The notes beneath the pieces were generated by a model, which worked only from the letters and a program-made list of their open reading frames with translations, was not told the origin of the DNA and made no database searches. The position numbers were made by a program, and so were the translations under genes. From Angiostrongylus vasorum (Eukaryota > Nematoda > Chromadorea > Rhabditida > Metastrongylidae), in NCBI GenBank assembly GCA_018806985.1, contig JADANN010000100.1:326001-390000 (forward strand): 64,000 nt of DNA. Direction: 5' to 3'. This document shows, piece by piece, positions 1 to 11,654 of this stretch. Every line of letters starts with the position of its first letter. Positions within the stretch are counted from its first letter, which is position 1.

Positions 1-1680
1 TCTCCGTCACTACTAAGGAGTTGCTTGAAAAGAGAAGGAAACTGAAGCTTGATCCTACTGCAACACGTTTGACATGGCTAGTAATAAATGCCAGCTGCAG
101 AATAGCTTTGCAGGAAGATCTACAACGGTGCATGCAGAAACTATTGGAAGCAGCAGAAAAAAAGCAGTCTGAAAAAAGTGCCGTCAGGACTTGTGTGATT
201 ATAATGTTCCGCTGTCAGCCCTGATGAAGGAAGATGGGATCATTAAAAGTTCCCGCCATGATATGGAATTAATAACGGAAACGTTCTACACCAACCTTTT
301 CCGTTCCACAATCCCCATCCCGGAGCCTAATATCCCCGCTGGAGAAAAACCACCTGGAATTCTTTCGTCGGAGGTTCGAGTTGCGATGGAAAGCATGAAA
401 AAGAGGCACAGCTCCAGGTCTTGTGCATATCAAGGACATTGGGTGAGGCGCAACCAGTCGAACAAGCAAGATTTGGGAAAGCATCTTCCTGTATGGACCA
501 CATCCAAACCGTGTCCAGGGTCATCGAAGTTTGTCGGGAATACCACCTTCCTCTATTCCTAACCTTTGTCGACTATGAAGAAGCGTTTGACACTGTCAAA
601 CGAATGCAATCCTATCAGCGCTCGTCGACCAAGGAGTAGACCCGTCCTACATAACTCTGTGCGACTGTTATCGGAGCTGCACTACTAAAATACAGCTTTT
701 CCATCGACCTCTTACCATACCCGTAGGAAAAGGGGTTCGACAGGGCGACACAATATTGCCAAAGCTGTTCAGTGCCGCACTGCAGTTCATAATGAAGTCA
801 CTGGATCGGGATGAGAAAGGCATACGTGTTCATGGGACATTCCTGTCAAACCTTCGGTTTGCCGACGACATTGTTATGTTCTCAAGAAGTACTAGCGAAG
901 TAGAGATGATCAGCGAGCTCAACGAAACGGGGAAAAGGATCGGACTTCGCATAGATCGAAAGAAGACCCAGTTCATGAAAAACCCATGGTGCGAAGGCGA
1001 AAAAAATTGAATTATATGGCTCTCTCATTGCAGAGACCACCTCGTACATATGCTTTGGGTGATCAGTGAACATGGAAAACAACATGAAGGAGGAAATAGA
1101 TAGAAGAATTAGACCAGCTTGGGCCGCATTCGGGCCTCTCAAAGAAGCCACCGACCAACTGAAGGACCCGAAAATCCGCGCTCATCTCCTCGATTCTACG
1201 ATCCTCCCAGTGCTCTGTTATGCTGCGGAGACATGGGTTCATACTTTACGTCAAGAATGCTTCGCACTACTCACAGTGGGCTTGAGCGATGTCTTCTAAA
1301 CTATAACCGGCACTCTCAATATCTAGCCGGAATGCGAAGCTCTGCCCTTCGAAATCTGTCGCATCTTCGAGATTCAGGAGAATATACATCGACAGCGAAA
1401 CATAGATGGGCCAGTCACGTAATGTGAAGAACGGACGACAGATGGACGAAAAGAATAGTAGAGTGGACTCCAAGAGAATGCAAACGTCTCCCAGGACGAC
1501 CACCCACACGTTGGACGGACGTGTTCGTAAACAAAGTTAATCAGCTGTACCCGCAGCTGCAGTTGTTTTACAGATCACGATGCGAGACTCGCAAACGATA
1601 CCATGCTCGAACAAGACCGCCACCATGGACTACGATTGCGGGAGAAAGGAACAAATGACATATGTGCTGGGGTCCGCACA
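1..1680 (+). mobile_element. Decayed RTE-like LINE, reverse transcriptase part
   Basis: This is a relic of a non-LTR retrotransposon that runs off the left edge of the window. Pieces of reverse transcriptase are readable in shifting frames. The catalytic motif A region reads FVDYEEAFDTVK (about 564-600). RQGD lies near 740. The FADDIVMFS box is at about 858-885, with conserved downstream residues (RIRPAWAAF, AAETWV) up to about 1240. The C-terminal motif RPPTRWTDVF lies near 1500-1530. Several frameshifts and stops mean it cannot encode an active protein. The RPPTRW tail and overall order are typical of the endonuclease-reverse transcriptase (RTE-like) group common in strongylid nematodes; the exact clade is inferred. 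It lies upstream of the visible exons of the gene at 2180-8751, probably in an intron of that gene. Confidence 0.85.
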
Positions 1681-2100
1681 GCTCGTGAAGACGGATCGTC
1701 CAAGTATCCAAGTAAGTACATGGATACTTGGATGGCTCGTCTTCACTGGTTGTGCGGGTCGCCGTATATTTTCCATTCCTCGGGAACTTTCTGGTTTAGT
1801 CATTGTGGTTCCCCGGAGTCCCAGGAATAGCCTGGCTAAAGTCTGCCTCAGGTCGTCACCACCACAAGCAGGCGCCACCCTTGTTAACAAGAGGGAGACT
1901 TACCACCATGCGTCTACTTTGATACCAGGGCGATGGTGAATCCTGGTATCAGCTTACTCTTAACTTGGCTTCTTGGTGAAACGTCGGACTCCTTATCAGC
2001 TTGGGAGACCCTGCTGGTGGGATGGATCTTGCCGCTGTATATCGCAGCCCGACACCTCCTAGCCACAATGAGGCGGTAGACCGCTAGAAGAATGGGTTAT
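1680..2100 (+). repeat. Dispersed repeat R1, copy 1, with hairpin end
   Basis: A non-coding repeat of about 380 bp that also occurs at 12890-13300, 22330-22710, 32815-33060, 33560-33700 and 54945-55325. Recognisable blocks are a GC-rich start, a 'cattgtggttccc' block, a 'gatcagaggga' block and an end near 'atgaggcggt'. At 1687-1750 the start of the repeat is present twice head to head, giving a long hairpin with arms ending in gtgaagacg/cgtcttcac. Its class is unknown. Confidence 0.7.
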
Positions 2101-2179
2101 TTTAAGCAAAAAAAATTCTGTACCAAGTGGTCGCAATTGATTTAAATCACTTATGAAATCTGATACTAGTCATCTTTAG

Positions 2180-5100
2180 AAGACGAGCAGTGAGAGAGAA
2201 GATAGCGGATATGCCTGGCAAGTTGGATCATGCAAGTGTAGTAGCGTATACCGTTGGAAGACATGGTTTACGTGGTTAGCCTTCAACTATCTTTTTTTCA
2301 TCCATGTCTTTCTTTTTGAAATCTATCCTCCTCCATTTTCAATTTTCCCACTTTTTTTCTGCAAATGATGTCTTCGCTTTTAGACGAGGGCTCACCAACT
2401 GCTAGGGGAATTGGTTGCCACTCATTTGAGGGTATGTTCACATTTATATGGAAATAGCGTAACATTTGAGTATAGTAAGGATAGACATACGTCTGACGCG
2501 TTTCAAACTTCAAATTTCGTTGTTTTGGAAATGATTACAATAGGTATCAATGATGAAAATGACTGTGAAGTGATCGAGGCAAGAACTACGGAAGCGAACA
2601 TGGAGAATTTCGCTCGAATGGATAAAGCTTCGGTTAGCCTTTTGTTTCGTAGTACTCCATATCCATAGTTTTTCTGCTGTTTAATTCTATGAAAATGTTT
2701 TGACGAAATGTGTTGTTGCGGGTCTATCATCATTGTCACTTAGTAGGTTTTCAGTTTTTATATAATTTATCCAGGTGCGAGTTATATGGGAACGTAAATT
2801 AAATATGGGCGCATGTAAAGCATGCATTTGGAATGTTGATGTGGGCTGAGCTGTTCTTAAGATGGTTGAACTCATGAACCTTTGTACAGAACTGTTGCCG
2901 ATAAATTTATTTATATGTGTTTATGAATTGACCTTGTTCAGCTGATGCGAGCTTGGTATAGTTGTCGTTATTGTTGTTGTTGTTGTTGGCCAACGGGTGA
3001 CGTTTCGGCGATTTTGCCTACCTCAGAGCCTTTCTGTTACGAGTGGGACTCCTAGTGGAGTGATGGCTCTGAGGAAGGCGAAATCGCCGAAACGTCAGCC
3101 GTCGACCAGCTACAGCAACAATAACGACAACTATAGCAACCTCGCATCACCTCAACAAGGTCATTTCATGAGAACAAATGAATAAATATATCGATTATTT
3201 ATGCCGATGTTTATAGAAAGTCTCTCTTTTGAGTTATTAAGATATGTTGCTGATAAAATATGCATATCCTTTTTGATATGTTATGTTTTGTTAACTGTGA
3301 ATGTTGCTTCAATGTATGTTCTAGTGTTGTGCGACACTAATAATGAGAGATGGTGATCGGGCAACGTTATTCATGACCGTTAGTTGTTCACCTCAAGGAT
3401 CGCTAAAACATCCGGGAAGAATGCGACGAACACGAACTCGTGCGTCAACGGATTATACTCTAATAGACATCGTTGAACCCCGGTCCCCAGAACGCTCTGA
3501 AAGACCGATCAGCCCTTATGAGCAATTGCCTGTGAGTCTTAGTATATTCTCTGTCCCTTTATTGTAGCTCAAGTGTTCATTCTTCTAGTTTTTCTAAGTA
3601 AAACCTCTAGGCAGTGGCTAAGAAATTCTCTCATCTCAACAAAGTACTGAGTTGCTACAGTAAAAATGTGTGGTAATACCATCAGTTTTATCATCCTTTT
3701 TGCATGTAACTCTACGCAGTTTTCATTGGAGTTGAGCGGTGAACTCGCCCTTGATTCACTTATTTTTTTCATAAGAAATCTGAAACATTAATAACTCCAA
3801 ACCTCTACTAGGTAGGTAATCTGCGACGGCGTCTTTAGAATGAGTCATATATTCGTCATTGTTTTAGTTATTGTTATGACTTTCGCCTCAAGTATTTGTT
3901 TCCTTAGAGCTATGCACAATACCCCAATAATTTATCTCTTCATTAACAGTGAAAGCTATTCGTGATGTCGAACTGGGATATGTAGCGAGGATCCTTACTG
4001 CATTGTTTCCTAACTTGACTAGTTCGAAAGGTAAAAGTGGAAGGTACTTGTGATGTCGAACCGCTCTATCTAACGAGGATCCATCTTGCTGCGTTGTCCG
4101 CTAACCCGATTAGTTCGACGTTTCTATCTGTAAACCCAGCTAAGAGTAAATATGTGAAGAGAAACAACCCGGCAGGCTTTAACTAATTACTGTTTTGCCA
4201 GAATGAGTAGACATTAAATACATCGTCGTAATAGGAGATACAAAAAGTGCAGTCCTTTTCCTGCCTTTAGAGCGAGTGAGAAGAGCTCTTGAGCCTGACA
4301 AGGATGAGGGGAACTTTATTTCAGATGATACAAGTAGCACTCGGACAGGCAATTCTTATTTGCTAAAATAACTTCAAAATAACTCGTACATGTACCTAAA
4401 TATATCTTAATTCAGAAGCAAATTATGTAGTGGTTTAAAAGAAACAGTTATCACTAGTTAGCTGAAATTTGATCATTGAAAATGTTTACCAGCTTTACAG
4501 AGTTTTGCCTTGAATTACAATGTGGAAATGTGCTCTGAGAATGTAACATTCTTAGTTGTTAACGTTCTTTACTTTATAATTATGCACAGTATATTATTTT
4601 TAAATTATAGGTACATATTATGACTCCACGAGAAGGCAGTTATGTGAATGGTTCCGGTAGTTGTAGTAGGAATCGTAAGAAGCACTCAAGGAGCTCAGTA
4701 GGTCGTCATACTCTTGGAGTGGATGTGCAATGGTTGAAGCGGTTCGTCACAAAGAAGGAAGACCTTGAACAGACACAATCTGCTATAGCGCAAATGAGCG
4801 ATGGAAGGCGAGGAAATCTGTCCATTTTATCTCAAGTCCATTTTATCTTAAGTTTTTTTTTTTCTCTTTGGTCATGATTTAGTCAGTTATTACAAGGAAG
4901 CTGGTCTGAAATTAAGAACTTTCCGTCTATGTATCAGTATTTTTTATAGTATTTTTTAGTTCTCATTTAGATCATATTTCCACATTTCAGTGCATTGTTA
5001 TTCATGTTTTTCCTAACACTACTCTTGGTCGTTCGTTTTAGAAAGCGGGGAACACATCCGTCCAGTAACTCTACACCGCTACATTGCGTGCCGTGGGTGT

Positions 5101-8100
5101 GTGTGGCGCAGTGGTCGGAGGTGCCCTGTCACGCACACATGGGATCGATCCCCGCGCTCCTGGTCCACCAAGCCTTCCATCCCTCCGGGGTCGGCAGATT
5201 GGTACCCATATCTCTCTGAGAGGATAGCACCATTGAGTCGTTGCATCGGTGGACCACCGCGAATCATTGTAAAGGCCAGCTTTGCATTCAGTCACATCCA
5301 AACGATGCTTAATGAAGTCGAATGCATGGCGCATCTCTCAAACATGGACCAACGCCGAGAGCTTTGTCCTTTTTGACCTTCTGAGTCTAATCAACTAAAC
5401 TAAACACTACTCACCTTTTTAATGCGCTTTGTGTTCCTTATCCGAGCTCAGCCCAGTGGGCAGCTCAGATGCATGACAAGGATTGTTGGAGAATGTACCA
5501 GTTTTCGCCTACAGCTTAATCTGTTAGAAATAACATGAATGGTGAGAGATGGTCGATCTTATCTCGGATTGGAAAAGATGTCTTTGCTTCTTCATACGAG
5601 CTAAACTCAGTGAACGGTCATGAAACGTGAAAGGAACAAATTGTTGCGTTAGTAATGAATGCACTATTTGCTTCTGCTCGGATCACTCGGTGATTCGCTT
5701 GAGGACAGATGGTACACTTAGATAAATAAAGCCTAATTGAGTCGTTTAGTAGTCGAAAGGAACGTGATTCTTAGTCGGATCACCTGTCATCCCGCTGTTC
5801 GTCTAATGACTCAACTCGACGCGATTAAATCTTCCATTTCTCTCTGTCGCATGCAAGAGGAGCTCAGTGGTTTGTTCTAGCTCTAGGAACTCGTTGAGCA
5901 TTTTTATCTTTCATCTAGGCTTTTCGTGAAGAACTCTGACCAACGTGTCGGTGGTCTTCCTGTGGTACGTTTGATATCTCGGGGAATCCACTCACTAGTG
6001 GCTCTTGTCTATCGGTCGTCGTTCATACGCATTGCATGTTCGTCGTATCTTATCTTTGCCAATTTGGCATATAGAATCGCGTCTTTGATCTTTGATTGTT
6101 GTTGTAGATTGGAGCTTCTGATCCCTTCCTTCACTTGCGTGATACGGGATACTTATAGCGTCGTCCTTTGCATTGCGCTTCCGATAGCGCTGAGTGATCT
6201 CTGATCTTGCTTACGTAGCTAGCGACCAGGTTTCGGACGCATAGATAAGGGCAGGAAGAATCGTGGAGTCGAGAAGCACAGAGTTGGGTGTTCTTTGTTT
6301 TCTTGTCTACATCCTTTATGCTCTTAAAAGTTCCTGAAGTGGATCGCTTCCTCCTACTCAACTTTGGAGCTGAGTCGTTCATCATGTCGATTTCCCGACC
6401 TACATGACGTATCTGCAGTATTTAGAGATATTCGTTCGGTTGAGTGTGAATGGGCCTTACAAAACCATTCCCTTCATGAGCATCGTCTTTGTAAGATTTA
6501 ATCGAAAACCAATCTTTCCACAGGCGTTGTGAAAATCGGCAAGCATTCGTTTCGCCTGGCTAATCCTTCATGTGATAAGAGCAATGTTATCAGCCGAGAG
6601 AAGACGGTGTAGTTGCCGTCCATCGACTTTCACTCCCACGCTGTCCGATTCTAATGTTCGCGTGACATTGTCGAGCGTGACGATGGATGATTTTGGCGAG
6701 ATGGCGTCGCCTTGCCTAACCCCTCTTTTGACTTCGATGTTAATACCGTTATAGAATGGTTGTATTGTGGTTGCGAAATTTTTATACAGCTCACGAAAAA
6801 CCTTTATACATTAAGTTGGTACACCCTGGCTTGCATTACTGCTATCTCATCTGGGTCAAAGGCTTTCCTTAAATCGATGAAAGTGAGGCAGAACAATCTC
6901 TTGTACCCTCGCGATACTTCAATAATTTGCGAACAGCCGAACCAATGTGTTCATAACGACTGGCGGAACGTTCCTCAGGTATTCAGATCTTATCCTGCCC
7001 GGACCTGGTATTTGGTCCATCACCGACAAAATAGCATGTCGCATTTCGGAATAGAGAACCGTAGGACGATATATCCATCCTGCATGAGATTGTAGCAGTA
7101 TTTCCGCACTCGGTGTTGCCAACGCTGCCGTATCTGGGATTCCTTCGGGGTTAGGGGAATGAGGTACGTTTATTTTACTGTGTTTAGCGTTTGATATCCA
7201 CGGAGAGCTTACCGAGCTCTGAACGTGGGGTAGAATATACTCACGGATGGCTTGCCAGTTTCTTCCAGAGTAGACGAGCTTATTTGTTGAAGGCGACTCC
7301 TAACCGCCTTCCATATACTTCCCTGGCACTTGATTGCACGCTTTTGGCCGAATCGACGCGTAGAATACAATCCGCATAAACGAGAGCGCACCTGCGCACG
7401 CATGCGTAAGTGCCTTACTAAACACAGAAAGCTATGTCAGATCGGTTCAGCAAAAGCAGGGAGTACGACCTGTGGATCTACTTGCGTCTCAGCGAAGCAA
7501 TGATAGTCTGGTCCGCGATCAACCCCTTGTCCGCCACGCGCCACGTTGCCTCGCTAGTAATCGGCGTGAAGTTCTTTGTAAGGGGATCTTTGTCGTATAT
7601 CAAGTTTGTCTCGTATCTGTGATAATTATCCAAGTTACCTCGTGTGCCCAAAATGTATGTGTTGGTTACTTACTTTGCATTTTGTTATTGCAAAGCCCAA
7701 AATAAGACATCCCAACCAGCGGTCACTATAAAGATTTTCAAATTAATTTTGGAAGAAATTTTCGTGACATTTTGAAACGTACGCTTATTGAGCAGGGCGC
7801 GTGTGGCGCAGTGATTGGAAGCGCCGCTGCGACACACACGTGGAATTGATCCCCATTCCCATGGCCCACCAAGTTTTCCATCCCTCCGCGGTCGGCAAAT
7901 TGGTACCAGACTTGTCTGGGAGGATAGCAGCAGTGGCTCGATACATCGGTAGGCCACCGCGAGTCATTGTAAAGGCCAGATATGCATTCAGTCACCTCCA
8001 ACGATACTTAAGCCGAATTCATGGTCCATCCTTCAGGGATTGATCAACGCCGAGAGCTTTATCCTTTTTTGCCTTTACGAATGGTTGGAATCCACGACTT

Positions 8101-8751
8101 TTATCATTACAGTTGAGAAGTGGTGCCATTTCAGTGTTCGTTGTTTTCTGAGGCAGTCAGTTTCTTGTAGAGTTCATTGAGTGAAGACTGTAGTGCGCAC
8201 TTACATGCCTGTTCATCAATGGGGCTATTTGTACGACCAGATCCCTTGCATTATCCAAGGATTTATAGATGCCGGCTTTAAGGAAATCCAAAATTGACGA
8301 TAGATATGCTTGATTATTCTTCTAATCTTATCGTTTACATTTCGCATCACAACTGCATCTTTATTGCGAAGTAGGAACCATTTGACGGAATCGTGTCCTT
8401 CTGTCCTCAAATACAGCGAGGTTAAACAGTCAGAGTTGCTTTCATAATGCTTTAAGAGTTGTTTGGTTACTTCCAGATGCCATTGAGATATCATCCACTA
8501 TGTAAACATAAGTTTTATTTCATTTTCTTTTTTGATTTTTATCCTTTTCGGGTTTTTTCAGTTATCAAGCTTCGATGATGACGGCGATGACTAGAACAGA
8601 AAGGGTTCCGTTGCGCCAACGTCTTCGAGTACTGTTTGGGTCAAATCGCAATCTTCACGCTGACCATATAGATCCTCCTGTCTCGAACCCCGCAGCAGAA
8701 AAGCCCATGAGACCACAATGGCTAGCGTTGCGCACTAGCAGAAGAGTGTAA
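2180..8751 (+). CDS. Basic protein of unknown function, last five coding exons
   Basis: Five exons join without breaking phase: 2180-2274, 2544-2632, 3325-3531, 4611-4819 and 8562-8751, with stop TAA at 8749-8751. Acceptors are CTTTAG, CAATAG, TTCTAG, TTATAG and TTTTCAG. Donors are GTTAGC, GTTAGC, GTGAGT and an unusual GTCCAT. The first exon starts at an acceptor, so the N-terminus lies upstream of the window or of the LINE relic. The roughly 260 visible residues are hydrophilic and rich in Arg and Ser, with a proline-serine stretch ([19 protein letters not shown], exon 3), a basic lysine/arginine run ([10 protein letters not shown], exon 4) and an Arg-rich end (RTSRRV). I see no membrane segment or recognised domain; it could be a cytoplasmic tail or a disordered regulatory region. 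Introns hold a foldback element, SINEs and an RTE relic. The exon chain is inferred; the first two exons are the weakest. Confidence 0.6.
2893..3232. mobile_element. Foldback element of two inverted Penelope-type terminal repeats
   Basis: A (GTT)n-rich arm at about 2893-3031 is the reverse complement of an (AAC)n-rich arm at about 3062-3230, separated by a spacer of about 30 bp. Both arms match the end of the Penelope-like elements at 52590-52800 and 57785-59357, including the motif block GGCTCTGAGGA and the terminal block ending 'tagaaagtc'. No ORF lies between the arms. Flanking 13-bp repeats, TGTTGCCGATAAA on the left and TGTTGCTGATAAA on the right, look like an aged target-site duplication. 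Confidence 0.75.
3065..3100 (+). ncRNA. Compact hammerhead-ribozyme-like motif
   Basis: Stem I GGCT/AGCC encloses CTGAGGA, a GGCG/CGCC hairpin (stem II, with one unpaired A on its 5' side), GAAA and the cleavage-type triplet GTC. Stem III would be only the self-complementary ACGT, so two molecules could pair. A degraded partner is on the other strand at 2996-3030. Small hammerhead variants in Penelope-like elements that act as dimers are known; activity of this copy is inferred. Confidence 0.6.
3962..4118. repeat. Tandem pair of diverged repeats of about 66 bp
   Basis: The unit at 3962-4027 (starts gtgatgtcgaact, ends tagttcga) recurs with changes at 4050-4118 (starts gtgatgtcgaacc, ends tagttcgacg). 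They lie in the intron after exon 3 of the gene at 2180-8751. Function unknown. Confidence 0.6.
5095..5385 (+). mobile_element. SINE family A, copy 1, full length
   Basis: A tRNA-derived SINE. The polymerase III A box (tggcgcagtgg) and B box (gggatcgatcc) sit in the first 70 bp. They are followed by a core block (ggtcggcagattggtacc), an end block (gatcaacgccgagagcttt) and a short pyrimidine tail. Family A is the most abundant repeat in the window. Short reading frames over its copies are fortuitous. Confidence 0.85.
5885..7440 (-). mobile_element. Decayed RTE-like LINE on the minus strand
   Basis: Read on the minus strand, this has the same order of motifs as the copy at 46078-48115: a linker region near 7100-6920, [10 protein letters not shown] near 6700, a degenerate [14 protein letters not shown] box near 6620, the [13 protein letters not shown] block near 6390, and the [12 protein letters not shown]-terminal motif near 5960. 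Multiple frameshifts and stops are present. It lies in the last intron of the gene at 2180-8751, antisense to it. Confidence 0.85.
7797..8078 (+). mobile_element. SINE family A, copy 2, full length
   Basis: The A box (tggcgcagtga) and B box region (gtggaattgatcc), the core ggtcggcaaattggtacc, and the end block gatcaacgccgagagctttatcc are all present. Confidence 0.85.
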
Positions 8752-10024
8752 AATGTAACTCGGTTCCAATGTTGTCTTTTTCATTAAAAGTCTTCGGACC
8801 AAAATTTTTTCCTTAAAGGTAAATGTGGGCCATGCTAACAAGAAATTTTGGCTTTGCTGATTTACTTGCTGTACGTGCCACGTGGATTTCTGGTGCTTCA
8901 TTAGGTTATATCTAGGAGAAAACGATGAGTATGGTAGCATTGCTCTCTGTTGACTGTTCAATAGTGCTTCAGGGGGGAGATGTTATCCAATCATTCATAC
9001 TAAAGATTGATTACTGTACACAGTTTTTGACAATGTCAAGAACATCATTCGTTTCATTCCACTCAGTCAATGCTTATGTACTTAACTGTACAAAGGATTG
9101 AAATATGGTTCTAGTTTCTGATCATCGTGGTTTTATTTATGCTACTAACATGGTTCTGTTAACCATTCCAAGTTTCTAGGCTACCTATGTAACGCTCTCA
9201 AAAACGTCTTTCGACTATGCATAGCATGTTTGATTTTTCATATTGTACTACTATTGTTGTTAATAGATACTTATTGTTTATTTCATTTATTCAAAGACAT
9301 ATGTATAGAATCTGTTTGAATAACAAATACTGACTATTGGTACTACGTGTGTTTGCCATTGTTCTTATTTCTAACATCTGCCTGTTTTTGATCCCATTTG
9401 TTCTGCTTCCATCTCATTTGAGTTGACATTAACAGCACTTCACTATATAATCAGGGATATATTCTTAAAAAAGTGAAGCCACCGAAATAGTCTTCATGTT
9501 TCGGATGCACATTTGAGTTTACTAAACTTTGTTGTATTGTAGTATAAAGTTAAATATCTGGTTCTACTTCTCCTACCTGTACATAGATACCAGTTCCTCT
9601 TACAATACTTAGTCATAATCTTGTGCTCCTACTTCTGTTTCTGATTTCATTTATCCACTTAGCGATAAAGTGCAATTCAACACAGTCCGTTGTAATTGTT
9701 TCTCAGAATGAACATTTATTTCCTATGTATTATGTTGTTTTATGTCTAAAGAACCAACAGACAGCGGTGTACAATTCTTAACACCTCTTAGAAAATGTCA
9801 AGACTGTAGACATTTCAGATTTATTATTATTTCACTGTCACACACTCATTAAGGAAGAGTCCATCACTGGATCCTGAATCATGAAGTAAACTCGCCTTCA
9901 GTGACGTCAAGAATGTAACACTAGTTCGGAAGCATATCTCGACAAGACTGACAAATGCTGACAGTCTTGGGTTTCAAGTAATTAATATTTTTGCTAATAT
10001 CTGCTAATATGCCTGATCAATAAG
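8752..10024. other. Intergenic, nothing recognised
   Basis: AT-rich DNA after the stop codon at 8751. I see no convincing exon, repeat or RNA gene here up to the SINE at 10025. Confidence 0.5.
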
Positions 10025-10302
10025 GGTGCGTGTGGCGCAGTGGTCGAAGGCGCTCTGCAGAACACACGTGGCATCGATCCCGGCGCCCATATCTCACCAA
10101 GCTTTCCATCCCACCGGGGTTGGCAGATTGGTACCACACTTGTTTATGAAGAACGCAGCACTGGCTCGTTACATCAGTAGGCCACCGCGAAACATTGTAA
10201 AGGCTAGATATGCATTACAATCACCTCGAAACGATGCTTAATGAAGTCGAATGCATGGCGCATCCTTCAGGGGATTGATCAACGCAGAGAGCGTTAGCGT
10301 TT
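10025..10302 (+). mobile_element. SINE family A, copy 3
   Basis: The tRNA-like head (tggcgcagtggtcg, then gcatcgatccc), the core (ggttggcagattggtacc) and the end block (gatcaacgcagagagcgtta) are all recognisable. Confidence 0.85.
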
Positions 10303-10513
10303 TTTCTATGCCTGATCAATGCTAAGGTTACAGTGTCATTGCGCTGAGATATTGATGAAATGTGAGACCTCAGTATTCTTTCTTACAGCATTAGTAATCC
10401 TGGAGCAAAGAAGGTAGAGAGAGGAAATGCTGCTATTACAAGAAATTTTTCCACTTTGAACAACTATCTGGGAAAGAAATAGAGCGAGACACCTATCATG
10501 CTTCATGAGTCAG

Positions 10514-10575
10514 AGTACGTGAGCTTTTACTACGCAATAAAGCAGAGTACGTGAGCTTTTTACTACGCAATAAAG
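10514..10575. repeat. Short tandem duplication, about 31 bp x 2
   Basis: The segment agtacgtgagcttt...caataaag is repeated twice in a row with a one-T difference. It looks like a recent local duplication. Confidence 0.75.
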
Positions 10576-10839
10576 TGAATCGAGACGAGAGTAGCGCACG
10601 TTCGGAGGTTTATGGTTCGACTACAGGCCTGGGGCAAATCAAGTCCTCTATGCCTACGGTATCAAAAAATTGATAGCAGACTTGTCTGCGAAGACAAAGA
10701 CACTGATTTGACACATTGATGAGCAATCACAAATCATTATATAATCAAAACATGATTAGAATTATCTCTATGAAATTATAAATGGAATCCAGTACATGCT
10801 GCATTCCTCGGTATCAGCCGACCGCTTTGCGTATTATTT

Positions 10840-11260
10840 CAATGACGAATCGAATTCGTAGTTAAGTACGTGACATTGTATTTCACATAATATCCTGCCA
10901 TGAAAAAAGAACGAGTACTCAATAAAAGTTGAAAGATTGTATGATTTCTACTGGAGCTTCAGCTTAATTGAGTTCAATGCATGCCGATTTGTGTTGCTCA
11001 AAACATTTCTGCTAACGGGTGATTGCTGATTGCATCGTAAGGCTAGAAAACTGGTTGACAGAAACGCAAAGCAAAGAGCTTCGGTTGAAGCAGCGGATAA
11101 CAAATGAGCCATCGGAAATGGTAATCGGACGTTCGAAGCTCAACTGTGGTCTAGAGTTTTGCTGAAATCCGAGCATGCTTGCAGTATTTCACATAATACC
11201 CGCTCATGAAAAAAAGCATAGGCACTAAACAAACGTTGGGAGTTATGTGCTACTACTTGA
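10840..11260 (+). mobile_element. SINE family C fragments
   Basis: Contains the family C tail block (tttcacataatacc...catgaaaaa) twice and a degenerate tRNA-like head (aagcagcggataac, gttcgaagctc). It is a patchwork of at least two old copies. Confidence 0.55.
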
Positions 11261-11654
11261 TGGCTTTAGTGTAAAATTTAAAATAGGCTCTAAGTAACTC
11301 TTACAACGTGCGCCGTCTTTTTTACCTCACTCAATAGCTCAGCTGTCGCCTAAGACGCCGCCAGTTACACTGCGTCTTCTCAACGTCAAGCACCAACCAA
11401 CATTGTGGCCGATGCCCTATCATCTATTTTATAACGAATTTTTTATTGTTGATTAGTATGTTTTTCACCCATAAAACAAAAATCACAATTCAAATCAAAC
11501 GTTTCCTTTCTTCTCATTCATTTGGATTCAATATTGCCTCATGCGCTGAAAATAAGGTATTTGAATTACCTCACCGTCATTATCTGCATCTTCTAGGACT
11601 CAAGAGATTTTCGAAAACTAACACCATTTGGTCTTGAAATGAATAATCAACATT

